From contig NZ_JAUMKD010000009.1 of NCBI RefSeq assembly GCF_030519475.1, positions 1-64,000 on the forward strand: DNA of 64,000 bases, in the 5' to 3' direction. The notes beneath the pieces were generated by a model. It had not been told where the DNA came from, did not search any database, and saw nothing but the letters and a program-made list of their open reading frames with translations. The stretch comes from Micromonospora sp. C28SCA-DRY-2 (GTDB lineage: Bacteria > Actinomycetota > Actinomycetes > Mycobacteriales > Micromonosporaceae). The position numbers and the translations under genes are program-made. Positions within the stretch are counted from its first letter, which is position 1; each line of letters opens with the position of its first letter. This document shows, piece by piece, positions 8,009 through 17,927 of the stretch.

Positions 8009-8191
8009 TCAGGGAACCGGCCCGCCCTGCTCGCGGCGACGGGTGTCGGTCCGCCCCTTGTCGACGCCGTGGTCGACCTGGTCGGCGAACCGGCCGTCGA
8101 GGATCTCGTCGAACTTCTCCCGGACCGTCTCGGCCACCTTGTCGAGTCGCTGCTCCGCCTGCTCCGCCACCTTCTTCGCTGGCTCCGCCAC
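8009..8191 (-). CDS. Small hydrophilic helical protein (Rv0909/MT0933 antitoxin-like)
   Basis: A 60-residue charged, helix-prone protein: MAEPAKKVAEQAEQRLDKVAETVREKFDEILDGRFADQVDHGVDK... The pattern of an amphipathic Lys/Glu/Ala helix followed by F.DQVD.gvDK resembles small actinobacterial proteins annotated as Rv0909-type antitoxins, but no toxin gene is adjacent, so that label is tentative. GAGGGGGAG precedes the GTG start and a TAACCT -10 lies at 8215-8220. It could instead be a stress-associated small protein. Confidence 0.6.
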   Translation of the reverse strand: MAEPAKKVAEQAEQRLDKVAETVREKFDEILDGRFADQVDHGVDKGRTDTRRREQGGPVP

Positions 8192-8236
8192 CTGCTCCCC
8201 CTCGCCGGGTCGGTAGGTTAGGTCCGGATTAAGCGG

Positions 8237-8247
8237 ATAGGACCTAT
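8237..8247. promoter_or_regulatory. Short AT-rich palindrome upstream of small helical protein
   Basis: ATAGG-A-CCTAT lies about 20 bp upstream of the TAACCT -10 of the 60-residue gene, close to where a -35 would fall. It is a possible operator, but there is only one copy and no adjacent regulator gene. Confidence 0.3.
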
Positions 8248-8262
8248 TGGCACCCTAACCGA

Positions 8263-8308
8263 GCCGGCCCGGCCCGCGCCGGGAATCCGGCGAGCGGACC
8301 GGGCCGGC
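8263..8308 (-). terminator. Terminator of the dnaK-grpE-dnaJ-hspR operon
   Basis: GCCGGCCCGG and CCGGGCCGGC (10 bp, perfect) enclose a second nested stem of CCGG...CCGGCG, forming a long compound hairpin 25 bp beyond the hspR stop. Confidence 0.65.
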
Positions 8309-8333
8309 ACAGCGGTCTCCGGGTCAGCGGTGG

Positions 8334-8774
8334 TCAGCGTTCGGGCCCCCGGCGGGGTCGCCAGACCACCAGGGCGGTGGTGGTGCGGTTGGTGGGCACG
8401 AGGTCCCGGCCCGGAAAGCGGGCCAGCGACTCCAGCTCGGCGATCCGGCGGTACGCGGCGTCGAGCTCCGCCTCCAGCTGGGCCACCCGCTGTTGGGCCT
8501 GCTCCAGCAGCCGTTCCAGGCCGATGATCCGCTTGACCCCGGCCAGGTTGATCCCGTCGTCCTGACTGAGCCGCTGCACCTCGCGCAGCAGCACCACGTC
8601 CCGGACGCTGTACCGGCGCCCGCCGCCGGCCGCCCGACCGGCCTGCACCAGGCCCAACCGGTCGTACTGGCGCAGCGTCTGCGGGTGCATCCCCGCCATC
8701 CGCGCGGCCACCGAGATCATCAGCACCTTGGCCTCGTAGGCAGGGTCGTCCGAGCCGACGAACTCGCCCGACAT
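8334..8774 (-). CDS. hspR: Heat-shock repressor HspR (MerR family)
   Basis: A 146-residue MerR-type repressor. The N-terminal winged helix contains MISVAARMAGMHPQTLRQYDRLGLVQAGRAAGGGRRYSVRDVVLLREVQRLSQDDGINLAGVKRIIGLE, the diagnostic HspR sequence, followed by a dimerising coiled coil (about 75-110) and a basic tail. In Streptomyces and mycobacteria HspR binds HAIR elements with DnaK as co-repressor. It is the last gene of the dnaK operon, 32 bp after dnaJ. The ATG at 8774 is preferred because GGAGGTGA lies 6 nt upstream. Likely targets seen here are HAIR sites at 2607-2627 (clpB) and 12838-12858 (dnaK). Confidence 0.95.
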   Translation of the reverse strand: MSGEFVGSDDPAYEAKVLMISVAARMAGMHPQTLRQYDRLGLVQAGRAAGGGRRYSVRDVVLLREVQRLSQDDGINLAGVKRIIGLERLLEQAQQRVAQLEAELDAAYRRIAELESLARFPGRDLVPTNRTTTALVVWRPRRGPER

Positions 8775-8806
8775 GCCACTCACCTCCGCGTGCACTCCAC
8801 CACCGG

Positions 8807-9985
8807 CTAACTGAACCGACGCACCCGCGCGTCGAGATGTTCCCGAGCGGCCGGCGGGGTCTGCGCGGCGAAGGTTTCCAGCGCCGCCCGCGCCTCGTCG
8901 GACACTCCGGCGGGCACCACCACGTCGAGCGTCACCAGCAGGTCACCGGCCCGCCCGTCGCGGCGTACCACGCCCTTGCCCCGCGCCCGCAGGATCCGGC
9001 CGCTCGGCGTGCCCGGCGGCACCCGCAGGGTCACCGCGCCGTCGAGCGTGGGTACCCGCAGATCGGTGCCGAGCACCGCCTCCGCGAACGTGATCGGCAC
9101 GGTCAGCGTGAGGTCGTCGCCGGTACGCCCGAACAGCTCGTCCGGACGCACCTTCACGTGGACGAACAGGTCACCGGCCGGCCCGCCGCGCTCGCCGGGC
9201 TCACCCCGCCCGGCCAGCCGGATCCGCTGCCCGTCGGCCACCCCGGCGGGGAACCGGACGTTGAGCGTCCGGGTCTTGGTGACCCCGCCGGTGCCCTGGC
9301 ACTCCGGGCACTTCTCCTCCACGATCGTGCCCACGCCCTGGCAGTTGCGGCACGGCTCGGAGAAGCTGAACGACCCCTGGTTGCGGGTGGTCACGCCGGC
9401 GCCCTGGCACACCGGGCAGGTGCGCGGCTGGGTGCCGGGCTTGGCCCCGCTGCCGTGGCAGGTGTCGCAGACCCCGGGCGCGCGCAGCGTCAGCGGGAGC
9501 GTCACCCCGCGTACCGCGTCGCCGAAGTCGAGCGCCACCTCGGCCTCGACGTCCCGCCCCCGGGCCGGCCCGCGGGGCGCCGCCCCGCCTCCGCCGCCCG
9601 AGAAGATCGAACTGAACAGGTCCTGGAAGCCGGCGCCGCCGAAGCGCCGGTCGCCCCCGCCGGCCGCGCCCCCGAACAGGTCGGAGACGTCGAAAGGCAT
9701 CCCGCCCGGCTGGCCGGCGCCACGCGCACTGCGCCGGAACGCGCCCGAGCCGAACAGCGAGCGCATCTCGTCGTACTCGCGGCGCTTGGCCTCGTCGCCG
9801 AGCACCGCGTACGCCTCGGAGACGGCCTTGAACCGCTCCTCCGCCTTCGGGTCACCCGGGTTGTGGTCCGGGTGCGACTCCCGGGCCAGCTTCCGGTAGG
9901 CCTTCTTGATCTCGTCTGCGGAGGCGGCCTTCGCCACGCCCAGTTCGGCGTAGTAGTCCTTCTCGATCCAGTCCTTGGAACTCAC
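8807..9985 (-). CDS. dnaJ: Molecular chaperone DnaJ
   Basis: A 392-residue type I Hsp40 that delivers clients to DnaK and stimulates its ATPase. The order is J-domain (residues 10-75, HPD motif in ESHPDHNPGD), Gly-rich linker with FxxLF-like segments (about 75-145), zinc-binding domain with four CxxCxGxG-type repeats (about 160-235: CDTCHGSG, CPVCQGAG, CRNCQGVG, CPECQGTG), then two C-terminal substrate-binding folds. It starts at GTG 9985 (VSSKDWIEKDYYAELGV) behind a G-rich ribosome site. It lies third in the operon after dnaK and grpE, with an 86-bp gap to grpE that contains a hairpin. Confidence 0.97.
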   Translation of the reverse strand: MSSKDWIEKDYYAELGVAKAASADEIKKAYRKLARESHPDHNPGDPKAEERFKAVSEAYAVLGDEAKRREYDEMRSLFGSGAFRRSARGAGQPGGMPFDVSDLFGGAAGGGDRRFGGAGFQDLFSSIFSGGGGGAAPRGPARGRDVEAEVALDFGDAVRGVTLPLTLRAPGVCDTCHGSGAKPGTQPRTCPVCQGAGVTTRNQGSFSFSEPCRNCQGVGTIVEEKCPECQGTGGVTKTRTLNVRFPAGVADGQRIRLAGRGEPGERGGPAGDLFVHVKVRPDELFGRTGDDLTLTVPITFAEAVLGTDLRVPTLDGAVTLRVPPGTPSGRILRARGKGVVRRDGRAGDLLVTLDVVVPAGVSDEARAALETFAAQTPPAAREHLDARVRRFS

Positions 9986-10018
9986 CGGTCCACCCCCTCC
10001 CGGCCCACATGGCCCGGA

Positions 10019-10051
10019 CGCCCCGCCCGTCGTACGCCGGCGGGCGGGGCG
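10019..10051 (-). promoter_or_regulatory. Hairpin between grpE and dnaJ
   Basis: An 11-bp perfect stem (CGCCCCGCCCG / CGGGCGGGGCG) with an 11-nt loop sits inside the operon, just after the grpE stop. It may be a partial terminator or an mRNA-stabilising/processing element that lowers dnaJ-hspR expression relative to dnaK-grpE. Confidence 0.5.
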
Positions 10052-10071
10052 GTCCGGTCACTCACTCGCAT

Positions 10072-10842
10072 CTATTCCGGGTCGGCGACCCCGACCAGCG
10101 CCGGCCGCAGCAGCCGCTCGCCGATCTGGTAGCCGCGTCGCATGATCTGCACACAGGTCGGCTCGGTGACGTCGGCCGAGGTCTGGTGCGCCACCGCCTC
10201 GTGCCGGGTCGGGTCGAACGGGTCGCCCTGCTCGCCGAACGCGGTCAGCCCGAACTTGCCGAGCGCCGTGGTGAGCTGCTCGGCCACCGAGCCGAACGGC
10301 CCGACCAGGTCGCCGTGCTCGCGGGCGCGGTCCAGGTCGTCGAGGATCGGCAGCAGCGCGGCGAGCACCGCCCCGGTGGCCTGCTCGGTGACCAGGCCCC
10401 GGTCGCGGTCCACCCGCTTGCGGTAGTTGGCGTACTCCGCCGTCACCCGCTGCAGGTCCCGGGTCCGCTCGTCCAGCTCGGCGCGGAGCGCCTCCAGCTC
10501 GGCCGCGAGCGGCGTGCCGGTGCCGGTGCCGCCCTCCGCCGGCTCGGCCGGCGCGTCCACCACCGGCGGACCGCCCGGCGCCGAGCCCTCGGCGGGCGTG
10601 GCCTCGACCTCGATCTCGTCGACGACGACCTCGGCGTCCTCGACCAGCCCCTCGGCCGGGACGTCCGTCCCGGCGTCGGCGGCGGCCGCGTCCGGCTCGA
10701 CCGTCTCGCTGATCTTGCGGTTGTTGCGGATGACGACCCGCGGCTTCTCGCCAGCTGCCTGCTCGGCCTGCTCGGCGGGCGCCGAGCCACCCGGCGCCGA
10801 CCCGGTGGCGCCCGGGTCGGCGGCTCGTGGCTTCTCCGTCAT
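10072..10842 (-). CDS. grpE: Nucleotide exchange factor GrpE
   Basis: A 256-residue DnaK nucleotide exchange factor. A long acidic, Ala/Gly/Pro-rich disordered N-terminus (about 1-85) is followed by the dimerising coiled coil (ELEALRAELDERTRDLQRVTAEYANYRKR) and the C-terminal beta wing (FGEQGDPFDPTRHEAVAHQ...GYQIGERLLRPALVGVA). The N-terminal extension makes it longer than the ~200 residues usual in E. coli but is normal for actinobacteria. It lies 48 bp downstream of dnaK on the same transcript. Confidence 0.96.
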   Translation of the reverse strand: MTEKPRAADPGATGSAPGGSAPAEQAEQAAGEKPRVVIRNNRKISETVEPDAAAADAGTDVPAEGLVEDAEVVVDEIEVEATPAEGSAPGGPPVVDAPAEPAEGGTGTGTPLAAELEALRAELDERTRDLQRVTAEYANYRKRVDRDRGLVTEQATGAVLAALLPILDDLDRAREHGDLVGPFGSVAEQLTTALGKFGLTAFGEQGDPFDPTRHEAVAHQTSADVTEPTCVQIMRRGYQIGERLLRPALVGVADPE

Positions 10843-10890
10843 ACGGCTACCTCATCCCTGTGCGTGGAGTTCGGGTGGCGAGGCCGAAGG

Positions 10891-12747
<1,857 letters not shown>

Positions 12748-12837
12748 CTTCGCTTCCTCGCTTCGTTACGTTGAGCAGGTGACGGGCACCGCCCGCTGAA
12801 CTGTCCGGCGGGTGCCCGCTGCCGGACCCCACCACAA

Positions 12838-12896
12838 GTTGAGTGAACTTGACTCAATAGTGCCACGCGGTCCGCGATCGTCAAGTCGAGGTTGAG
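12838..12896 (-). promoter_or_regulatory. dnaK promoter with HAIR operator
   Basis: Reading leftward, TTGACG (12878-12883) and CTATTG (12855-12860) form a -35/-10 pair with an 18-bp spacer. GTTGAGT-N7-ACTCAAT at 12838-12858 is a near-perfect HAIR repeat covering the -10 and start region. Further HAIR-like half-sites (ACTTGA and CTCAAC) lie at 12881-12896 upstream of the -35. This matches the multi-repeat dnaK promoter architecture known in Streptomyces. Confidence 0.85.
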
Positions 12897-12968
12897 TCTG
12901 GCTGACGCAAGTCCGACACAGCTACTCATCAGTTGTCTTCCCTTGCATCGGTCGGGCACGCTTTAGCG

Positions 12969-14804
12969 GTGACGACGCACGGCGATTCCGCCACCCAGTC
13001 CGGCGCGCCCGCCGTCGCAGCCCGCACCGGCGGAACGGACGCCGGGGAGGACCCGCCCGCCACCACCGGGGAGGACACCCTGCCCGCGGCGCTCGCCGGC
13101 CTGCGGGCCGCGATCGGGGCGGCCCGGTTCCCGCTCGTCCTGCCCTCGGCCGAGCCGGCCCGGCGTACCGGCGCCGCCCTCACCGACCAGCTCGACGACT
13201 ACCTCATCCCCCGCCTCGCCCGGCTGGACGCGCCGCTGCTGGTGGTGGTCGGCGGGTCCACCGGCGCGGGCAAGTCGACACTGGTCAACAGCCTGGTGCA
13301 GGCCCGGGTGAGCGCCGCCGGCGTGCTCCGGCCGACCACCCGCTCGCCGGTGCTGGTCTGCAGCCCGGCCGACGCCGCCTGGTTCCGCCAGGGCGAGCTG
13401 CTGCCCGGCCTCACCCGCACCAACGAACCGAGTGCGGATCCGCGCACCCTGCACCTGGTCACCGCCCCGGCGCTGCCGGCCGGGCTGGCCTTCCTCGACG
13501 CGCCCGACATCGACTCGGTGGTCGACGTCAACCGGGCCCTGGCCGGCCAACTGCTGGCCGCCGCCGACCTCTGGCTCTTCGTCACCACCGCCGCCCGCTA
13601 CGCCGACGCGGTTCCCTGGGAGCTGCTGCGCAGCGCCCGCTCCCGGGGCGCGGTGATCGCCATGGTGCTCGACCGGGTCCCCCCGGAGGCGGCCGACGAG
13701 ATCGCCGCCCACCTGTCCGAGATGCTGGCCGCGCAGGATCTCGGCGCGGCGCCGCTCTTCGTGCTGCCGGAGACCTGGGTCGACGGGCAGGGGCTGCTGC
13801 CCGACCGGGTCACCGCGCCGCTGGCCGGCTGGTTCGCCCGGCTGGCCGCCGACGCGGACGCCCGGGCCGCCGTGGTCCGGCAGACCCTGGACGGGGCGCT
13901 CGCCTCGCTGCACCCCACCGTCGAGGGGCTCGCCGAGGCCGCCGAGGAGCAGGTGGCCGCCGCGGACGCGCTCGACGAGCGGGTCCGGGCCGCGTACCGG
14001 GGGGCGCACCGGACGGTCGAGCAGGGGCTGCGCGACGGTCGGCTGCTCCGCGGCGAGGTGCTCGCCCGCTGGCAGGAGTTCGTCGGCACCGGCGAGTTCT
14101 TCCGCACCCTGGAGGCGCGGATCGGCCGGCTGCGCGACCGGGTGGTGGCCGCGGTGACCGGCCGGCCCGCCCCGGCCGCCGAGCTGCGGACCGCCATCGA
14201 GTCGCAGCTGGTCACCCTGCTGCGCGGGGTAGCCGCCGAGGCGGCCGAGAACGCGTACACCGGGTGGAAGGCGCACCCGGCGGGGTCGGCGCTGCTCGAA
14301 CCGCCGCTCGCCCACCCCTCCGACGACCTGCCCGAGCGCGCCGAGCGGATGGTCCGCGACTGGCAGCGCGCGGTGCTGGAGCTGGTCCGGGCCGAGGGCG
14401 GCGACAAGCGGTTCGTGGCCCGCACGGCGGCGTACGCGGTGAACGCCACCGGGCTGGCGGTGATGATCGCGGTGTTCGCCTCGACCGCGTTCATCCCGAC
14501 CGGGCTGGAGGTGGCCACCGGCGCCGGCACCACCGTCGCCGCGCAGGCAGTGCTCCAGGCGATCTTCGGCGACCAGGCCGTGCGTACGCTCGCCAACAAG
14601 GCCCGGACCGACCTGCTGGACCGGGTGCGGGCGCTGCTGGACGACGAGGCCGCCCGCTACCTCACCCGTACCGAGCAGGCCCGGCCGGCCGCGGACACCG
14701 CCGCCGAGCTGCGCCGGGCCGCCCGCCGGGTGGAGGTCGCCCGGCACCGCAGCGGCTTCGCCGAGGCCACCGGCGCCGCCCTCCCGACCGAGGAGGAGCG
14801 GTGA
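12969..14804 (+). CDS. Dynamin-superfamily membrane GTPase, first of a tandem pair
   Basis: About 611 residues. After a disordered N-terminus comes a GTPase domain with P-loop GGSTGAGKST (about 95-104) and G3-like DAPDIDS. The middle is helical, and near the C-terminus a strongly hydrophobic segment (about 487-535, AYAVNATGLAVMIAVFAS...) could insert as a hairpin in the membrane, followed by a helical tail. This layout suits bacterial dynamin-like proteins, which remodel or protect membranes. Streptomyces DynA/DynB are a comparable paired example acting at septa. The GTG at 12969 is the best start; none has a clear ribosome site. The stop overlaps the next start by 4 bp (GTGA). Confidence 0.82.
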   Translation: MTTHGDSATQSGAPAVAARTGGTDAGEDPPATTGEDTLPAALAGLRAAIGAARFPLVLPSAEPARRTGAALTDQLDDYLIPRLARLDAPLLVVVGGSTGAGKSTLVNSLVQARVSAAGVLRPTTRSPVLVCSPADAAWFRQGELLPGLTRTNEPSADPRTLHLVTAPALPAGLAFLDAPDIDSVVDVNRALAGQLLAAADLWLFVTTAARYADAVPWELLRSARSRGAVIAMVLDRVPPEAADEIAAHLSEMLAAQDLGAAPLFVLPETWVDGQGLLPDRVTAPLAGWFARLAADADARAAVVRQTLDGALASLHPTVEGLAEAAEEQVAAADALDERVRAAYRGAHRTVEQGLRDGRLLRGEVLARWQEFVGTGEFFRTLEARIGRLRDRVVAAVTGRPAPAAELRTAIESQLVTLLRGVAAEAAENAYTGWKAHPAGSALLEPPLAHPSDDLPERAERMVRDWQRAVLELVRAEGGDKRFVARTAAYAVNATGLAVMIAVFASTAFIPTGLEVATGAGTTVAAQAVLQAIFGDQAVRTLANKARTDLLDRVRALLDDEAARYLTRTEQARPAADTAAELRRAARRVEVARHRSGFAEATGAALPTEEER

Positions 14805-16483
14805 ACAACATCGTCGGGCGGATGCGCGAGGCGTTCCGCGGCGACCAGCGGGTGGACGCGGACGACCTGATCGCCCGGCTGGAGGCGATCGAGCGGTTCC
14901 TCGGCCTGGTCGACGGGCACCTGCCGGACGCCCGGCTGGTCGCCGCGCACACCCTGGTCGAGCGGGCCGGCACCCGGCTGTCACTCTCCCGCGACCACAC
15001 AGTGGTGGCCCTCGCCGGGGCCACCGGCAGCGGCAAGTCCAGCCTGTTCAACGGGCTGGCCCGGCTGGAGCTGTCACCGGTCGGGGTACGCCGGCCCACC
15101 ACCGGCGTCACGCACGCCTGCGCGTGGGGGCCGCTGGACGGCGGCAGCCGGCTGCTCGACTGGATCGGCGTGCTGCCCCGGCACCGGTTCGTCCGGGAGA
15201 GCGCGCTGGACGGTGCCGACGAGTCGGCCCTGCACGGGCTGATCCTGCTCGACCTGCCCGACTTCGACTCCGTGCAGCACGCCCACCGGCTGGAGGTGGA
15301 CCGGCTGCTCGGCCTGGTCGACCTGGTGGTCTGGGTGGTCGACCCGCAGAAGTACGCGGACCGGGTGATCCACACCAGCTACCTGCGCGAGTTCCACCGG
15401 CACAGGGACGTGACCCTGGTCGTGCTCAACCAGGCCGACCGGCTACCCCCGGCCGAACTGCCCCGGGTGCTGACCGACCTGCGCCGGCTGCTCGACGCCG
15501 ACCAGCTCGCCGGCGTACCGCTGCTGGCCACCACGGCCACCGAGCAGGCCGGCATCGCCGGGCTGCGGGAGGCGCTGGAACGCACCGTGGCCGAACGGCA
15601 GGCGGCGCTGCGCCGGCTGGCCGGCGACGTGGACGGCGTGGTCGCCGGGCTGGCCGAACTGGTCGGCCGGGACCAACCGTCCGCGGGCCCGGACGCCGCC
15701 GTGGTCCGCGAGCTGAACCGGGCGCTGGCCGGCGCGGCCGGGGTGCCGGCGGTGGCCGAGGCGGTCGAGTTGGCGTACCGGCACCGGGCCGGCGCGGCCA
15801 CCGGCTGGCCGGTGGTGCGGGGCTGGCGGCGGCTGCGCCCCGACCCGCTGCGCCGCCTGCACCTGGCCGGCGGCGCCGCCGGCGACGATCCGGCGGAGAG
15901 CCTGGTGGCCGCCACCTCGGTGCCCGACCCGACCGCCGCGCAGCGGTCCGCGCTCGGGCTGGCGATCCGGTCGGTGGCCGACGGGACCGGGGCCGACCTC
16001 CCGGGTGCCTGGCAGACGGCGGTGACCGCCGCCGCGCGGTCCCGCCTCGCCGACCTGCCGGACGCGCTGGACCGGGCGGTGGCCGGCACCGACCTGGGCA
16101 TGGACCGGCGGCCGGTCTGGTGGCGGCTGGTGGGCGGGCTGCAGTGGCTGCTCACCCTGGCCGCGCTGGTCGGCCTGGGCTGGCTCGCGCTGGGCTACGC
16201 GCTGCGCGCGCTCGGCCTGCCCGCGCTGGACAACCCCACCGTCGGGGTGGTGCCGCTGCCGACCCTGCTGCTGCTCGGCGGGCTGCTGGCCGGGCTGCTG
16301 GTGGCCGCGCTGACCCGGCCGGTCGTCCGGCTGGCCGCCCGGCGCGCCCGGGGCCGGGCCGAGCAACGGCTCACCGCCGCGGTGGCGACGGTCGGCGAGA
16401 CGTACGTCCTCGCGCCGGTACGGGTCGTGCTCGGCTCGTACGCCAAGGCGCGGGAGGCGCTCCGGTCGGCCACGCGCGACTGA
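14801..16483 (+). CDS. Dynamin-superfamily membrane GTPase, second of the pair
   Basis: About 560 residues. The GTPase domain carries P-loop AGATGSGKSS (about 72-81), G3 DLPDFDS and G4-like VLNQAD, then a helical region. Two clear transmembrane helices lie near the C-terminus (about 450-470 WLLTLAALVGLGWLALGYAL and 486-508 LPTLLLLGGLLAGLLVAAL), with a basic cytoplasmic tail after them. GAGGAGCG precedes a GTG start that overlaps the upstream stop (GTGA), so the two GTPases are translationally coupled and probably form hetero-oligomers. The paired arrangement with distinct membrane anchors supports a division or membrane-remodelling role, but this is inferred. Confidence 0.85.
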   Translation: MNNIVGRMREAFRGDQRVDADDLIARLEAIERFLGLVDGHLPDARLVAAHTLVERAGTRLSLSRDHTVVALAGATGSGKSSLFNGLARLELSPVGVRRPTTGVTHACAWGPLDGGSRLLDWIGVLPRHRFVRESALDGADESALHGLILLDLPDFDSVQHAHRLEVDRLLGLVDLVVWVVDPQKYADRVIHTSYLREFHRHRDVTLVVLNQADRLPPAELPRVLTDLRRLLDADQLAGVPLLATTATEQAGIAGLREALERTVAERQAALRRLAGDVDGVVAGLAELVGRDQPSAGPDAAVVRELNRALAGAAGVPAVAEAVELAYRHRAGAATGWPVVRGWRRLRPDPLRRLHLAGGAAGDDPAESLVAATSVPDPTAAQRSALGLAIRSVADGTGADLPGAWQTAVTAAARSRLADLPDALDRAVAGTDLGMDRRPVWWRLVGGLQWLLTLAALVGLGWLALGYALRALGLPALDNPTVGVVPLPTLLLLGGLLAGLLVAALTRPVVRLAARRARGRAEQRLTAAVATVGETYVLAPVRVVLGSYAKAREALRSATRD

Positions 16484-16572
16484 CCCGGGCAGCCCGGCGC
16501 GCGGCCCACCCGGGGGCCCGGCGCGGGTGACCGGGTGCCCGGCGTGCGGGCGAATCGCTCGGCTCGCTACCG

Positions 16573-16607
16573 CTGACCGGAACGGCGCGGCGGCGTAGGG
16601 TCGATAC
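16573..16607 (+). promoter_or_regulatory. Leaderless promoter of the 408-residue gene
   Basis: CTGACC (16573-16578), a 17-bp spacer, TAGGGT (16596-16601), then 6 nt to the ATG. Transcription would start on or next to the start codon. Confidence 0.6.
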
Positions 16608-17834
16608 ATGGCCACGCCCCAGACCCCCTACGACGCGGTGCTCCAGGCCGCACGCGACGTGACCAGGCTGGACACCGCCCTCGACGCCGAGATGCTCGGT
16701 GCCGCGCTGCTCGGCAGCGTCTACGCGGTCGCCGAGACCGACCGCAGCGCCGCGGTGCGGGACTTCGTGGCCGGCTTCCTGGCCGCCACCTCCCGCCGCC
16801 GCACGGCCGCCGCCACCACCATCCGCTCCGTCTTCGCCGCCCTGGTGCCCGACGCCGAGGGCGCCGCCCGGGTCCGCCCCGGCGCCACCGCGCCGGCCTG
16901 GTCGGGCCAGCTCGGCAAGGTGCACCTCACCGGCAGCTGGGCCTACGGCGACGTGTACGGCGACCAGACCTCCTACCTCGCCACCTTCGCCTACGACGAC
17001 GCGGCCGGCGGCCCGGAGCACGCCCTGGTGGCCCTGGTCGACCACAACATCGGGATCACCAAGGACGTCTTCGTCGGCGGGCCGGCCGAACGGATCCTGG
17101 AGCAGGTCCGGCAGATGTGCGCCGGCGACGAGCTGACCTGGTTCCGGGAGGAGGATCCGGCCCGGATGCACGGCGAGGTGAGCCGGCACCTGGCGATCAC
17201 CGACGACCTCGGTGAGCTGCCGGGTGAGGGCTCGCTGGCCACCGACCGGGCGCTGGTCGGCGCGCGGCTGGCGCTGCTGCCGCACGGCGCGGTCCCGCCG
17301 GCCGACCCGGACGCCGTCGAGCCGCTCTCCGCCGCCGAGCGTACGGAGCTGGTGCGGCGGTTCCTCGCCTCGCCCGAGGCGGCCCGGTTCGGCCTGGACA
17401 GCGTCGAGGGCCCGGAACTGGCGTCCCTGCACTTCTGCCTGAGCCTGCTGCTGGACCACGCGGCGAGCTTCCCGGACGCCGACCCGCTGCGCTGGAGTCC
17501 CGCGGTGGCCGGGCTGTTCCTGCTGGACTGGGTGCACCGGCGGGCCGTGCTCGACATGGACGACGCCGCGATGCTGCCCCGGGTGCTGCGCGCCTGGGCC
17601 GGCTACGCCGCCCGCCAGCGCGGGCTGCCCGAGCCGGCCGCGGCGCAGACCGACACCGCGATCGAGGAGATGGTGCCGGAGTTCGCCCGGCTCTACACCA
17701 CCGGCGAGCGGCGCAGCCCGGCCACCGCCGCGGTCGCCCAGCTCATGGCCGACGGAGTCGACCCCGACGACCCCGCCGCCCTGAACGCCTGGATCGAAGC
17801 CAACCGCCACCGCCTAGCCGACGACGGCGCCTAA
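16608..17834 (+). CDS. Conserved actinobacterial hypothetical protein
   Basis: A 408-residue soluble protein with no recognised catalytic motif. The N-terminal third is helical (YDAVLQAARDVTRLDTALDAEMLGAALLGSVYAVAETDR). The centre contains a beta-rich region with alternating aromatic and polar residues (GSWAYGDVYGDQTSYLATFAYDD..HALVALVDHNIGITKDVFVGG). The C-terminus is again helical. It has a leaderless-type promoter and is followed by a large inverted repeat. Third-position GC is that of a core gene. No function is assigned. Confidence 0.8.
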   Translation: MATPQTPYDAVLQAARDVTRLDTALDAEMLGAALLGSVYAVAETDRSAAVRDFVAGFLAATSRRRTAAATTIRSVFAALVPDAEGAARVRPGATAPAWSGQLGKVHLTGSWAYGDVYGDQTSYLATFAYDDAAGGPEHALVALVDHNIGITKDVFVGGPAERILEQVRQMCAGDELTWFREEDPARMHGEVSRHLAITDDLGELPGEGSLATDRALVGARLALLPHGAVPPADPDAVEPLSAAERTELVRRFLASPEAARFGLDSVEGPELASLHFCLSLLLDHAASFPDADPLRWSPAVAGLFLLDWVHRRAVLDMDDAAMLPRVLRAWAGYAARQRGLPEPAAAQTDTAIEEMVPEFARLYTTGERRSPATAAVAQLMADGVDPDDPAALNAWIEANRHRLADDGA

Positions 17835-17857
17835 CCCCCCCACCCCCCGTGAACCCC

Positions 17858-17918
17858 GTTGATCATGAGGTTGGCGGCGGTCGACGAGATCGACACCGCC
17901 GCCAACCTCATGATCAAC
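17858..17918. repeat. Large perfect inverted repeat between convergent genes
   Basis: Two perfectly complementary 24-nt arms (17858-17881 and 17895-17918; outer end GTTGATCATGAGGTTGG) enclose a 13-nt loop. The outer part is AT-richer than the surroundings and contains a TGATCA site; the inner part is GGCGGCGGT. It sits between convergent stops at 17834 and 17928, so a bidirectional terminator is the simplest role. The shape also fits a dispersed palindromic repeat. Confidence 0.8.
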
Positions 17919-17927
17919 AGGCGGAGG

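Noticed and set aside
8009..8191. Toxin-antitoxin module
   Set aside because: The small helical protein resembles a family labelled antitoxin, but no toxin gene lies on either side.
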